64,000 nucleotides of DNA from DASZHJ01 sp035517495 (GTDB lineage: Bacteria; Pseudomonadota; Alphaproteobacteria; ATCC43930; CGMCC-115725): contig DATIYT010000082.1 in the NCBI GenBank assembly GCA_035517495.1, positions 16,122 to 80,121 of the forward strand. Reading direction: 5' to 3'. Below the pieces are notes generated by a model, which was given only the letters and a program-made list of their open reading frames with translations, was not told where the DNA came from and searched no databases. This document shows, in pieces, positions 7,580 to 16,120 of the stretch (its first letter is position 1; every line of letters begins with the position of its first letter). Both the position numbers and the translations under genes were made by a program.

Positions 7580-9484
7580 ATGGCACGCTCTTATGAGGAG
7601 GTCCATCGCCGCTCGCTTAGCGATCCCGAAGGGTTCTGGGCGGAAGCGGCCGAAGCGATCGATTGGGACCGGCGCTGGGACGAAGTCCTCGACCGCGGCA
7701 ATGCGCCATTTTATCTCTGGTTCAAAGGAGGCCGGCTCAATACATGCTGGAACGCCCTCGACCGGCACGTGGAACGGGGCCGCGCCCAGCAAACCGCACT
7801 GATCTATGACAGCCCGATCACTGGGCAGATCAAGAAATTCACCTATCGCGAGATGCGCGACAAGGTTGCACTTGTTGCCGGCATGCTCAGGGAACTCGGG
7901 GTTGCGAGGGGCGATCGCGTACTGATTTACATGCCCATGGTGCCTGAGGCGGTGATGGCGATGCTCGCCTGCGCGCGGATCGGCGCCATTCACTCAGTGG
8001 TATTCGGCGGTTTCGCCGCGCCTGAGCTCGCGACCCGCATCGACGACGCCAAGCCGAAGGTGATCGTGGCCGCCTCCTGCGGTGTCGAGCCGCAGCGGAT
8101 CGTGCCGTACAAACCGCTGCTCGATGCGGCAATCGAACAGTCGGCCGCCAAGCCCGCGCACTGCGTGATCGTGCAGCGTCCCATGGAGAGGGCGCCCTTG
8201 GTCGCTGGCCGCGACCATGACTGGGAGGAGTTGCTGGCACGAGCCAAGCCCGCGCCCTGCGTTTCCGTCGCCGCGACCGATCCGCTCTATATCCTCTACA
8301 CTTCCGGCACGACCGGCGTTCCCAAGGGGATCGTGCGCCAGCACGGCGGTCACGCGGTGGCGCTCTATTGGTCTATGGCCAACATCTACGGCATCAAGCC
8401 CGGCGATGCCTGGTTCACCGCCTCGGACGTGGGATGGGTGGTGGGCCACTCCTACATCGTCTATGCGCCGCTTTTCTACGGCTGCACCTCGGTACTGTTC
8501 GAAGGGAAGCCGGTGGGCACGCCCGATGCAGGCGTATTCTGGCGCGTCATCGCCGAGCACGGGGTGGTGACGATGTTCACGGCACCCACCGCCTTCCGCG
8601 CGATCAAGCGCGAGGATCCCGACGGTGCGTTCATGCACCGGCACGATCTTTCGAAATTCCGCGCGCTGTTTCTCGCCGGCGAGCGCGCCGATCCGCCGAC
8701 GGTCGAATGGGCGCAGCAGCAGCTTCGCGTGCCCGTGGTCGATCATTGGTGGCAGACGGAGACCGGCTGGCCGATCACCGCCAACCCGCTCGGCATCGAG
8801 AAGCTGCCGATCAAGCTCGGGTCCTCCACCAAACCGATGCCGGGTTGGGATATCAGGGTGGTCGATACCGACGGCCACGAGATGAAGCAGGGCGAGATCG
8901 GGGCACTGGTCGCCAAGCTGCCGCTGCCGCCCGGTACCTTGCCGACGCTCTGGAACGCCGATGACCGGTTCCGGGAATCCTATCTCCGCGAGTATCCCGG
9001 CTATTACCAGACCGCCGATGCCGGCTACATCGACGAAGACGGTTACGTTTTCGTGATGACGCGAACCGACGACATCATCAACGTGGCGGGCCACCGCCTC
9101 TCCACCGGCGCGATCGAGGAGGTGCTGGCGGCGCATCCCGACGTCGCGGAATGCGCGGTGGTGGGCGTCAATGATGCGCTCAAGGGGCAGGTACCCCTGG
9201 GGTTCCTAGTTCTGAAACACGGGGTTGATCGTCCGCCTGCGATCATCGCCGGCGAGACCGTGCAGCTCGTGCGCGACCACATCGGCCCGGTCGCGAGCTT
9301 CAAGACGGCGCTTGTTGTGCATCGCCTGCCCAAAACGCGCTCGGGGAAGATCTTGCGCGGCACGATGCGAAAGATCGCCGATGGCGAGCCCTATCGTATG
9401 CCGGCGACGATCGACGATCCCGGGATTATCGGCGAGATCACGGACTCTCTGAAGACGGCGGGGTTTCCGTCCCGGACGCAATAG
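7580..9484 (+). CDS. prpE: Propionate-CoA ligase PrpE
   Basis: This 634-residue protein activates propionate, and often acrylate or butyrate, to the CoA ester. Its start SYEEVHRRSLSDPEGFWAEA is the ACS/PrpE N-terminal domain. YTSGTTGVPKGIVRQHGGH is the PrpE form of the P-loop. WWQTETGWPI, YYQTADAGYIDEDGY and TRSGKILRGTMRK (acetylation-sensitive lysine) complete the set. The RQHGGH and GWVVGHSYIVYAPL stretches favour PrpE over acetyl-CoA synthetase. It converges with the MFS gene across 6 bp. Confidence 0.9.
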   Translation: MARSYEEVHRRSLSDPEGFWAEAAEAIDWDRRWDEVLDRGNAPFYLWFKGGRLNTCWNALDRHVERGRAQQTALIYDSPITGQIKKFTYREMRDKVALVAGMLRELGVARGDRVLIYMPMVPEAVMAMLACARIGAIHSVVFGGFAAPELATRIDDAKPKVIVAASCGVEPQRIVPYKPLLDAAIEQSAAKPAHCVIVQRPMERAPLVAGRDHDWEELLARAKPAPCVSVAATDPLYILYTSGTTGVPKGIVRQHGGHAVALYWSMANIYGIKPGDAWFTASDVGWVVGHSYIVYAPLFYGCTSVLFEGKPVGTPDAGVFWRVIAEHGVVTMFTAPTAFRAIKREDPDGAFMHRHDLSKFRALFLAGERADPPTVEWAQQQLRVPVVDHWWQTETGWPITANPLGIEKLPIKLGSSTKPMPGWDIRVVDTDGHEMKQGEIGALVAKLPLPPGTLPTLWNADDRFRESYLREYPGYYQTADAGYIDEDGYVFVMTRTDDIINVAGHRLSTGAIEEVLAAHPDVAECAVVGVNDALKGQVPLGFLVLKHGVDRPPAIIAGETVQLVRDHIGPVASFKTALVVHRLPKTRSGKILRGTMRKIADGEPYRMPATIDDPGIIGEITDSLKTAGFPSRTQ

Positions 9485-9490
9485 CGGCGG

Positions 9491-11059
9491 TTAATCGCCG
9501 GTCGCGGTCGCGGCTTTGGTCGCGAGCGATGTGCCGCGCAGCAGCGGCAACAGCAGTAGCGACAGGAGGAAGCACCCGCCGAGCACCAGGTAGGCCTCGT
9601 TGAAGCTCGCAACCGCTGCGGCGCGTTCGATCAGCGGCCGCACAGCCTCCTTGGTTGCCTCGTCGATAGGACCGAGCGGTTGATTGTGGAAGCGGTCGAG
9701 GGGCAAACCCGCTTCGAGCGCGGCCTTGGGGTCGCCCGCCTGTAGCCGCTCGATCAGGCGCGTCACATGGATCGGTGCACGCAGCTCCAGGATGGTGTCG
9801 ATGACCGCAATGCCGACCGCGCCGCCGAGATTTCGCATGAGATTGAACAGGCCGCTTGCGACTGCGAGATTGGCGCCACTCCTGCCTTCGAGAGCGAGGT
9901 CCGTGGCCGGCAGGATGCAGAACATGACGGCGACGCCACGCAGGAGCTGCGGCCAGAACTGCCCCTCGAAATCGGTCTCGTAGGTCTGGAAGCCGTTGGC
10001 GAGAAGGCCGATGCCGAACAAGCCGAATCCGAAGGCGGTGAGGAGGCGCGGATCGAGCCGGCGTTCGAGCGGAGCCGCGATCGGCGCCGTCACCAATTGC
10101 GAGGCGCCGCTTACCAGCATGATCGTGCCGATCTCGAATGGCGTGCGGTCGCGCACCAGGCCCAGGAACAGCGGCATCAGATAGACCGATCCATAGAGGC
10201 CGGCGCCGAGGATGAAGCTGTAAAGGCTGCCGATCGCGAAGGTGCGGTCACCGAAGTCACCGAGCGGCACCAACGGCGCTTCGCGGCGGAGCGAGCGGTG
10301 AATCAACAACGCCCCACAGGAAAGGCACGTGGCAAGCAGCGCCAGCACGTAACCGTCGCCCCAGCCACGCGGCGGCCCCTCTTTCAGCACCAGTTCCAAG
10401 CTAGCAAGCGCGACCGCCAGCAGGATCAAGCTTGGGTAATCGAAGTGCCGCAGCAGCGACCAATCCGGTCGACCTGTCCGGAGCATCGCGCCGGTCGTTG
10501 CCGCCACCACGACGCCCGGCGCAAAATTGATCAGGAACAGCCAGTGCCAGTTATAGGTCTCGGTGATGTAACCGCCGACAATGGGTCCGAGCGTTGGCGC
10601 CAGCACCGCGAATACGCCCGCAATCGTCGTGGTGCGCACATGCGCGCTCCGCGGAAACAGCAGGAAGACCGAAGTGAAGACCGCGGGGATTACCGCGCCA
10701 CCGCAGAAGCCTTGGATCGCGCGAAAGGTGATCAATGTGCCGAAGCCCGCGCTCGCGGCGCAGCCGATGCTCGCGAGCGTGAATCCAACGATCGCCACGA
10801 CGAACATCCAGCGCAGCGTCAGCAGCCGAGTGAGGTACCCGGTCAGCGGGATCGCGATCACCTCGGCGATCAGATAGGTCGTCTGAATCCAGCTAAGGCG
10901 ATCGCCCGGGATGCGCAGTGCGACCTGAATATCCGGCAATGAGCTGGCGACGATCTGGATGTCCAGGATCGCCATGAACATGCCGAGGCACATGGCAAGG
11001 AAGCCGAGCCATGTGCGTGCGCTCGCCGTGTTGTCGCCGGTGCCCCCGGCTGTTGACAA
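9491..11059 (-). CDS. DHA2-family MFS multidrug exporter (EmrB/QacA type)
   Basis: This 522-residue inner-membrane protein has about 14 hydrophobic segments, as expected for the drug:H+ antiporter-2 family. The first helix is LGFLAMCLGMFMAILDIQIV, with the D of the DIQIV motif conserved. Motif C-like IAGVFAVLAPTLGPIVGGYI lies near residue 145. Substrates are probably hydrophobic drugs or acids. No membrane-fusion (EmrA) gene is adjacent. It starts 12 bp after the TrcR stop, so the two are probably co-transcribed. Confidence 0.88.
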   Translation of the reverse strand: MSTAGGTGDNTASARTWLGFLAMCLGMFMAILDIQIVASSLPDIQVALRIPGDRLSWIQTTYLIAEVIAIPLTGYLTRLLTLRWMFVVAIVGFTLASIGCAASAGFGTLITFRAIQGFCGGAVIPAVFTSVFLLFPRSAHVRTTTIAGVFAVLAPTLGPIVGGYITETYNWHWLFLINFAPGVVVAATTGAMLRTGRPDWSLLRHFDYPSLILLAVALASLELVLKEGPPRGWGDGYVLALLATCLSCGALLIHRSLRREAPLVPLGDFGDRTFAIGSLYSFILGAGLYGSVYLMPLFLGLVRDRTPFEIGTIMLVSGASQLVTAPIAAPLERRLDPRLLTAFGFGLFGIGLLANGFQTYETDFEGQFWPQLLRGVAVMFCILPATDLALEGRSGANLAVASGLFNLMRNLGGAVGIAVIDTILELRAPIHVTRLIERLQAGDPKAALEAGLPLDRFHNQPLGPIDEATKEAVRPLIERAAAVASFNEAYLVLGGCFLLSLLLLPLLRGTSLATKAATATGD

Positions 11060-11071
11060 GAGCGCCGGCCG

Positions 11072-11653
11072 TTATTGCGCGGCCGTTTCGGCCTCGCCCG
11101 TGGCCGCGATATCGTCGACGACAGCGCGCTTCTTGCCCTTGCTCGCGCGATTGACGGCTTCTTCGAGTTCCGGAAGCGTGCAAAGCCCAAGCGCCACCGG
11201 ATGGCGCGGCTTGATATTGGGCGAGTTCCAGTGCGTGCGGTCGCGCACCGCGGCTATCGTCGGCTTGGTGGTGCCCACCAGCTTCGAAATTTGTCCGTCG
11301 CTCAGTTCCGGGTGATTCTTGAGCAGCCACGCGATGGCGTCGGGCTTGTCCTGCCGTTTGGAGATCGGCGTGTAGCGCGGGCCCTTGTGCTTCACCATCG
11401 GGACCGGCTGCGCCTGATCGCTGAGCTGCAGCCGCGCCGTGGGGTCGGCCTCGCAGCGCCTGATCTCCTCGGTGGTGAGTTGGCCGTTGGCGACGGGGTC
11501 GAGACCTTGCATCTGGGCCGCCACCTCGCCATCGGCGATCGCCTGCACCTCGAGCGCATGCAGCCCGCAGAATTCAGCGATCTGATCGAAGGAGAGGCTG
11601 GTGTTCTCGACCAGCCAGACGGCAGTCGCCTTGGGCATCAGCGGAAGGCCCAT
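11072..11653 (-). CDS. trcR: DUF1013 / cell-cycle transcriptional regulator TrcR
   Basis: This 193-residue protein matches the alphaproteobacterial DUF1013 family, named TrcR for its role in Caulobacter cell-cycle transcription. Diagnostic stretches are PLMPKATAVWLVENTSLSF, DQIAEFCGLHALEVQAIADGE, and a second helix-turn-helix-like SDGQISKLVGTTKPTIAAVR. Two HTH-like regions (about residues 15-45 and 120-150) suggest DNA binding. An AGGAGG Shine-Dalgarno (11659-11664) five bases upstream fixes the start. Confidence 0.88.
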   Translation of the reverse strand: MGLPLMPKATAVWLVENTSLSFDQIAEFCGLHALEVQAIADGEVAAQMQGLDPVANGQLTTEEIRRCEADPTARLQLSDQAQPVPMVKHKGPRYTPISKRQDKPDAIAWLLKNHPELSDGQISKLVGTTKPTIAAVRDRTHWNSPNIKPRHPVALGLCTLPELEEAVNRASKGKKRAVVDDIAATGEAETAAQ

Positions 11654-11907
11654 TATATCCTCCTATGTCCTTGATAACGTGAGCCTCTCAGCGGGTCATC
11701 ACAGCCGGAAGGCGGCGTTGAGGGCTTGGATGTGACTGTATATAGCCGTTCGCTCGCCCCCTGGAAAGGGCCGGGCGCCGACCTGCCCAAATTTATCCTT
11801 ACAGCCTAAGAGGTTAATAAGTCTGGCAACCCCCATTCATGGTCCCCGCTTCCGACGTCAGCCCGGCTCTCGCTGCGCTCGGCCGGGATGACGACAAAGA
11901 TCGGCCC
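11654..11907. other. Intergenic region carrying a REP-like hairpin
   Basis: This 254-bp gap lies upstream of trcR and downstream of the quinone oxidoreductase, both on the minus strand. It holds the trcR Shine-Dalgarno, AT-rich patches around 11737-11745 and 11790-11820 that could carry a promoter, and one copy of a repeated palindrome at 11856-11893. Confidence 0.4.
11856..11893. repeat. REP-like palindromic repeat, copy A
   Basis: CGTCAGCCCGGC (11856-11867) pairs with GCCGGGATGACG (11882-11893) with one mismatch, around a loop containing TCGCTGCGCTCG. The same element, with a few changes, occurs at 25811-25845 (inverted) and 25936-25972. Confidence 0.7.
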
Positions 11908-12909
11908 TTAACACACCAGCACGATCTTGCCGATGTGCTCCGACGTCTCCATCAGCCGGTGCGCGGCGGCCGCTTCGGCGAGCGGGAAGGTGCGGTAGAT
12001 CACCGGCTTCACCTGTTTCTTCTCCAGGAGCGGCCAGACTTGGCGTCGCAGGCAAGCGGCGATCGCGCCTTTCTGCTCGACCGTGCGCGGGCGCAAGGTC
12101 GAGCCGGTGACGGTGAGCCGCTTCAGCATAATGGGCGCGAAATTGATCTCGATCTTGGCGCCCTTGAGATAGGCGACATTGACCAGACGTCCCTCCATGG
12201 CGAGCGCGCTCAGGTTCTTCTGCATGTAGTCGCCGCCGACCATGTCGAGAATCACGTCGACGCCGCGGCCGCCTGTCATCTCCCGAACGACCGCCAGAAA
12301 ATCCATGATCTTGTAGTCGATGCAACGCGTCGCGCCCAGCGCCTCGCAGGCCCGGCATTTCTCGATGCTCCCCGCAGTCGCGAAGATTTGCCCGGCACCA
12401 AACGCGCGCGCGAGCTGGATCGCGGTGGTGCCGATGCCGCTTGATCCCCCGTGGACCAAGATGCTCTCGCCGGCCTGAAACCGCGCGCGTTCGAACACGT
12501 TGGTCCAGACCGTGAAAAACGTCTCAGGCACGGCGGCGGCTTCGATGAAGGTCAATCCTTTGGGGACCGGCAGACACTGCAGGGCTGGCGCCACGCAATA
12601 GTTCGCATAGCCACCGCCCGCCACCAACGCGCAGACTTCGTCGCCGATCGCGATGTCGTGCACGCCGAGGCCGATTGCCGCGACCCGGCCCGCGATTTCA
12701 AGGCCGGGAATATCGCTCGCGCCCGGTGGTGGATCGTATTGGCCCTGGCGCTGCTGCACGTCGGGGCGGTTGACCCCCGCGGCTTTGACCTCGATCAGGA
12801 TTTCGCCGGCGCCCGGCATTGGCATCGGACGCGTCGCGGGCTTTAGGACCTCGGGCCCGCCGGGCTCGCTGATCTCGATGATGGTGATGGTCTTGGGAAG
12901 CTCGCTCAT
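11908..12909 (-). CDS. NAD(P)H quinone oxidoreductase, zinc-independent MDR family (PIG3-like)
   Basis: This 333-residue protein is a medium-chain dehydrogenase/reductase that should reduce quinones or enones with NADPH. The N-terminal GroES-like domain has EVKAAGVNRPDVQQRQGQY and the Rossmann domain has the nucleotide loop VHGGSSGIGTTAIQLA (about residues 140-160). The catalytic-zinc cysteines of alcohol dehydrogenases are absent. Start MSELPKTITIIEI was chosen; the frame upstream looks non-coding. Confidence 0.88.
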   Translation of the reverse strand: MSELPKTITIIEISEPGGPEVLKPATRPMPMPGAGEILIEVKAAGVNRPDVQQRQGQYDPPPGASDIPGLEIAGRVAAIGLGVHDIAIGDEVCALVAGGGYANYCVAPALQCLPVPKGLTFIEAAAVPETFFTVWTNVFERARFQAGESILVHGGSSGIGTTAIQLARAFGAGQIFATAGSIEKCRACEALGATRCIDYKIMDFLAVVREMTGGRGVDVILDMVGGDYMQKNLSALAMEGRLVNVAYLKGAKIEINFAPIMLKRLTVTGSTLRPRTVEQKGAIAACLRRQVWPLLEKKQVKPVIYRTFPLAEAAAAHRLMETSEHIGKIVLVC

Positions 12910-12987
12910 TGGGAAACCCTCGGTCGGAAAGGCGGATTGCGTGTCTAGCTCGATCGCGCGACACTGGCAACCGCCGAGGAGATGCCG

Positions 12988-13170
12988 ATGGACGAGGAAG
13001 ATCTGCTGCCGCTGCGCAAGAAGCCGCCGCCCAAGGACCTGGCACCGATGGCGATTGCCGAGCTCGAGGATTACATCGTCGGCCTCGAGGCCGAAATCGA
13101 GCGCGCGCGGGGCGAGATCGCGCGTAAACGTAACCAAAAAACCGGCGCCGAGGCATTGTTCAAGCGCTGA
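12988..13170 (+). CDS. DUF1192 small protein
   Basis: This 60-residue protein matches DUF1192: LPLRKKPPPKDLAPMAIAEL followed by a charged helix LEDYIVGLEAEIERARGEIARKR and a short C-terminal AEALFKR. The family is alphaproteobacterial and uncharacterised. GAGGAG at 12976-12981 sits six bases before the ATG at 12988, which is preferred to an ATG at 12982. It is divergent from the quinone oxidoreductase. Confidence 0.85.
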   Translation: MDEEDLLPLRKKPPPKDLAPMAIAELEDYIVGLEAEIERARGEIARKRNQKTGAEALFKR

Positions 13171-13430
13171 AATCCGCCGCCGGCCCTCGCGCAGGCGGAA
13201 CCGGCGCGGAGCGACCCGGCTGCAACCAATTCGGGTGCTGCCATCTCGATCGATGGCGGTCGGGTGGCGCAGGGACCGCGTTTAGCGGGTGTTAAGGCCT
13301 CCGCGATAAGCTTCAGTTGGAAGGCGGCCTCCCGCCTTGTCCGAGCATCTTCAGGAAGGCCGTCCGTCGGGGGCGGCTTTCCGCTTTCTGATGTATGGTT
13401 GCGGCCTTCCTGCCCGCGTGGAGGCCCGCC
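13171..13430 (+). promoter_or_regulatory. Structured 5' leader of the O-acetylhomoserine sulfhydrylase operon
   Basis: This 260-bp region has no gene but several stems. CGGCTGCAACC...GGGTGCT (13217-13239) resembles the P3 core of SAM-I/SAM-IV riboswitches and is followed directly by a perfect GCCATC/GATGGC hairpin (13239-13256). Closer to the gene are AAGGCGG/CCGCCTT (13321-13338) and GGAAGGCC/GGCTTTCC (13354-13382). The conserved J3/4 bases of SAM-I are missing, so this may be a variant or only a resemblance. Confidence 0.35.
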
Positions 13431-14744
13431 ATGCCCGAGATCAAGAACCCCGGCTTTTCCACCCTGAGCCTGCATGCGGGCCAGCGTCCCGATCCCGTCA
13501 CGGGTGCGCGCGCGGTGCCGATCTACCAAAGCACCAGCTTCGTCTTCCGCGACAGTGATCACGCGGCGGCGCTGTTCAACCTGGAGGAGCCCGGCTTCAT
13601 CTATTCGCGGATCGCCAATCCGACGGTCGCGGTATTGGAGGAGCGGCTTGCGGCGCTCGAAGGCGGCGTCGGCGCGATCTGCACCGCGAGCGGCCAGGCG
13701 GCGCTGCACCTGGCGATCGCCACGTTGATGGGCGCGGGCGGCCACATCGTCGCGGCGGCCTCGCTCTATGGCGGCTCGATCAATCTGCTGAAATTGACCC
13801 TGCCGCGCTTCGGTATCGAGGCGACCCTGGTCGATCCCCGCGATCCCGAGGCATTCCGCCGAGCGATCCGCGCGGAGACCCGTCTCGTCTTCGCGGAGAT
13901 CCTCGGCAATCCCGGCCTCGAAGTGTTGGACGTGCCGGCAGTCGCGGAAGTCGCGCATGGGGCCGCACTGCCGCTGCTCGTCGATGCCACCTTCGCCACG
14001 CCCTATCTCTGCCGCGTCCTCGATCTCGGCGCCGACTTGGTGATGCACTCAGCCACCAAGTGGCTCGGCGGTCACGGCCTCGCGATCGGCGGCGCGCTGA
14101 TCGACGGCGGCCGGTTCGATTGGCAGGCCTCGGGCAAATTTCCGACCCTGACCCAGCCTTATGCGGGCTATCACGGCATCGATTTCGCGGCGGAGTTCGG
14201 CCCGCAGGCCTTTATCATGCGCGCACGCGCCGAGGGCTTGCGGGATTTCGGCGCCTGCATGAGCCCGCAAAACGCATTCCTGATTTTGCAGGGGGTCGAA
14301 ACTCTGCCGCTGCGCATGGCGCGGCACATGGAGAATACGCGGGGCGTGCTCGACTTCCTCGGCAAGAACGAGGCCGTGGCGTGGGTGCTGCATCCGGATT
14401 TGCCGAGCCATCCCGATCATGCGCTGGCGCGGCGCTTGTTGCCGAGCGGCGCGGGGTCGATGGTGAGTTTTGGCGTCAAGGGCGGGCGCGCCGCGGGTAA
14501 GCGCTTCGTCGATTCACTCAAATTGATCTCGCACCTCGCCAATGTCGGCGACGCCAAAACCCTGGTCATCCATCCCGCCAGCACCACGCATCAGCAGATG
14601 AGCGCCGAGCAGCTCCGCGTGGCCGGGGTCGGCGAAGATATGATCCGCCTCTCGGTCGGCATCGAGGAATTGGGCGACATCCTCGACGATCTGGCGCAGG
14701 CGCTCAGGGCGTCGCAGCGCGGTTTGGCGCGCGCGGCGGAGTAA
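13431..14744 (+). CDS. metY: O-acetylhomoserine sulfhydrylase (Cys/Met metabolism PLP enzyme)
   Basis: This 437-residue PLP enzyme makes homocysteine from O-acetylhomoserine and sulfide in methionine synthesis. It begins PGFSTLSLHAGQRPDPVTGARA, with PIYQSTSFVF next, as in MetY/MET17. The PLP lysine is in HSATKWLGGHG (about residue 209). The length of 430-440 residues, with an insertion relative to CGS/CGL (about 390), favours MetY over MetB or MetZ. It is followed by a hydrolase (4-bp gap) and a thioesterase, forming a three-gene operon. Confidence 0.88.
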   Translation: MPEIKNPGFSTLSLHAGQRPDPVTGARAVPIYQSTSFVFRDSDHAAALFNLEEPGFIYSRIANPTVAVLEERLAALEGGVGAICTASGQAALHLAIATLMGAGGHIVAAASLYGGSINLLKLTLPRFGIEATLVDPRDPEAFRRAIRAETRLVFAEILGNPGLEVLDVPAVAEVAHGAALPLLVDATFATPYLCRVLDLGADLVMHSATKWLGGHGLAIGGALIDGGRFDWQASGKFPTLTQPYAGYHGIDFAAEFGPQAFIMRARAEGLRDFGACMSPQNAFLILQGVETLPLRMARHMENTRGVLDFLGKNEAVAWVLHPDLPSHPDHALARRLLPSGAGSMVSFGVKGGRAAGKRFVDSLKLISHLANVGDAKTLVIHPASTTHQQMSAEQLRVAGVGEDMIRLSVGIEELGDILDDLAQALRASQRGLARAAE

Positions 14745-14748
14745 GCCG

Positions 14749-15537
14749 GTGGAGCTTCGCGTCGACGGAAAGCGCGTCTTCGCCGCGACCGGCGGGCGGG
14801 AGTTCGATCCGGCGCTGCCGGCCGCCGTGTTCATTCATGGCGCCGGCATGGACCACACGGTCTGGGCATTGCAGACCCGGTCTTTCGCGCACCGCGGAAG
14901 GAGCGTGCTGGCGTTAGACTTGCCGGGGCATGGGCGCAGTGAAGGGCCATCGCTCCCCAGCATCGAGGCGATGGGTGCATGGGTGCTGGCGGTGCTCGAT
15001 GCCGCGCATGCCGCGCACGCGCGGATCGCCGGGCACAGCATGGGTTCGCTGGTGGCGCTGGAAGCGTCGGCGCAGGGCGCAAGCCGCGTTGAGGGACTGG
15101 CGCTGCTGGGCTTCGCGCCCGAGATTCCCGTGCATCCCGATTTGCTCGCGGCCGCCCGCGCGGGCGAGCATGCGGCAATCGAGATGATGGTCGCCTGGAG
15201 CTTCGGCGCGCGCGCCCGATTTGGTGCGACGCCGGCGCCCGGCCTTTGGCTTACGGGCGAGGCGATGCGGCTCTTGGAGCGCGCGCAGGTGCCAAGCCTC
15301 GCTGGCGATCTCGCGGCCTGCGACGCTTATCGCGGCGCAGCCCAAGCCGCCACTGCGGTCCGCTGTCCGACGCTGTTTCTGTTGGGCGAGGAGGACCGGA
15401 TGACGCCGGCCGCCAAAGCTGCGGCTTTCGCGGAGCGCATCGCGGGTGCCAAGATCGTGCGGCTCGCCGGCGTCGGCCACATGATGCCGATCGAGGATCC
15501 GATCGCGACTTTGGCGGCGCTCCGCCGCGTGATTTGA
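14749..15537 (+). CDS. Alpha/beta hydrolase
   Basis: This 262-residue protein has the alpha/beta-hydrolase core: oxyanion-region FIHGAGMDHTVW (about residue 28), nucleophile elbow GHSMGS with Ser97, acidic residue in LFLLGEEDRMTP and catalytic His in VGHMMPIEDP near the C-terminus. It uses a GTG start four bases after the metY stop. The substrate is unknown. Position between metY and a thioesterase suggests ester or thioester hydrolysis, but that is inference. Confidence 0.85.
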   Translation: MELRVDGKRVFAATGGREFDPALPAAVFIHGAGMDHTVWALQTRSFAHRGRSVLALDLPGHGRSEGPSLPSIEAMGAWVLAVLDAAHAAHARIAGHSMGSLVALEASAQGASRVEGLALLGFAPEIPVHPDLLAAARAGEHAAIEMMVAWSFGARARFGATPAPGLWLTGEAMRLLERAQVPSLAGDLAACDAYRGAAQAATAVRCPTLFLLGEEDRMTPAAKAAAFAERIAGAKIVRLAGVGHMMPIEDPIATLAALRRVI

Positions 15538-15551
15538 GTTGGGGGTGAAGG

Positions 15552-15992
15552 ATGGCGGAAGGCGAACAGGAACGGCGCGCGAATTATCCGCACTTTCTCA
15601 CGATTCCCACGCGCTGGATGGACAACGACATCTACGGTCACGTCAACAACGTGATCTACTATTCGTACTTCGACACCGTCATCAACAAGTACCTGATCGA
15701 AGCGGGCGGGCTCGATATCCATGACGGCGGCGTAATCGGCATCGCCGTCGAAAGCCTCTGCCGCTTCCATCGCTCGCTGGTGTTTCCCGACCTGGTGGAG
15801 GCGGGGTTGCGCGTCGGCCGCCTCGGCACGTCGAGCGTGCGCTACGAGATCGGCCTCTTCCGCGCGGGCGACGAGCCGCCGGCCGCCACCGGGCATTTCA
15901 TTCATGTCTTCGTCGAGCGCGAGAGCCGCCGTCCGACCCCGATCCCCCCGCTCCTCCGCCACGCGCTCGAAAAGTTGGTGAGGGAGAGTTAG
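15552..15992 (+). CDS. Acyl-CoA thioesterase, 4HBT/FadM hot-dog family
   Basis: This 146-residue hot-dog-fold protein has the 4-hydroxybenzoyl-CoA thioesterase motif RWMDNDIYGHVNNVIYYSYFD, with the catalytic Asp in DNDIYGHVNN. It should hydrolyse acyl-CoA thioesters. It begins 14 bp after the hydrolase and is the last gene of the metY operon. Confidence 0.87.
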   Translation: MAEGEQERRANYPHFLTIPTRWMDNDIYGHVNNVIYYSYFDTVINKYLIEAGGLDIHDGGVIGIAVESLCRFHRSLVFPDLVEAGLRVGRLGTSSVRYEIGLFRAGDEPPAATGHFIHVFVERESRRPTPIPPLLRHALEKLVRES

Positions 15993-16120
15993 GGACAAGC
16001 AGGAATGCTCGGTAAACGCACATTAAACCCGCAAAATATAGCGGCTCACTTAGCATCTACCTACAAGAAGCCATTCTAGCGTAGGATGCCGCAGGGGATA
16101 CACTAGGCGGGAGCGGTGGC

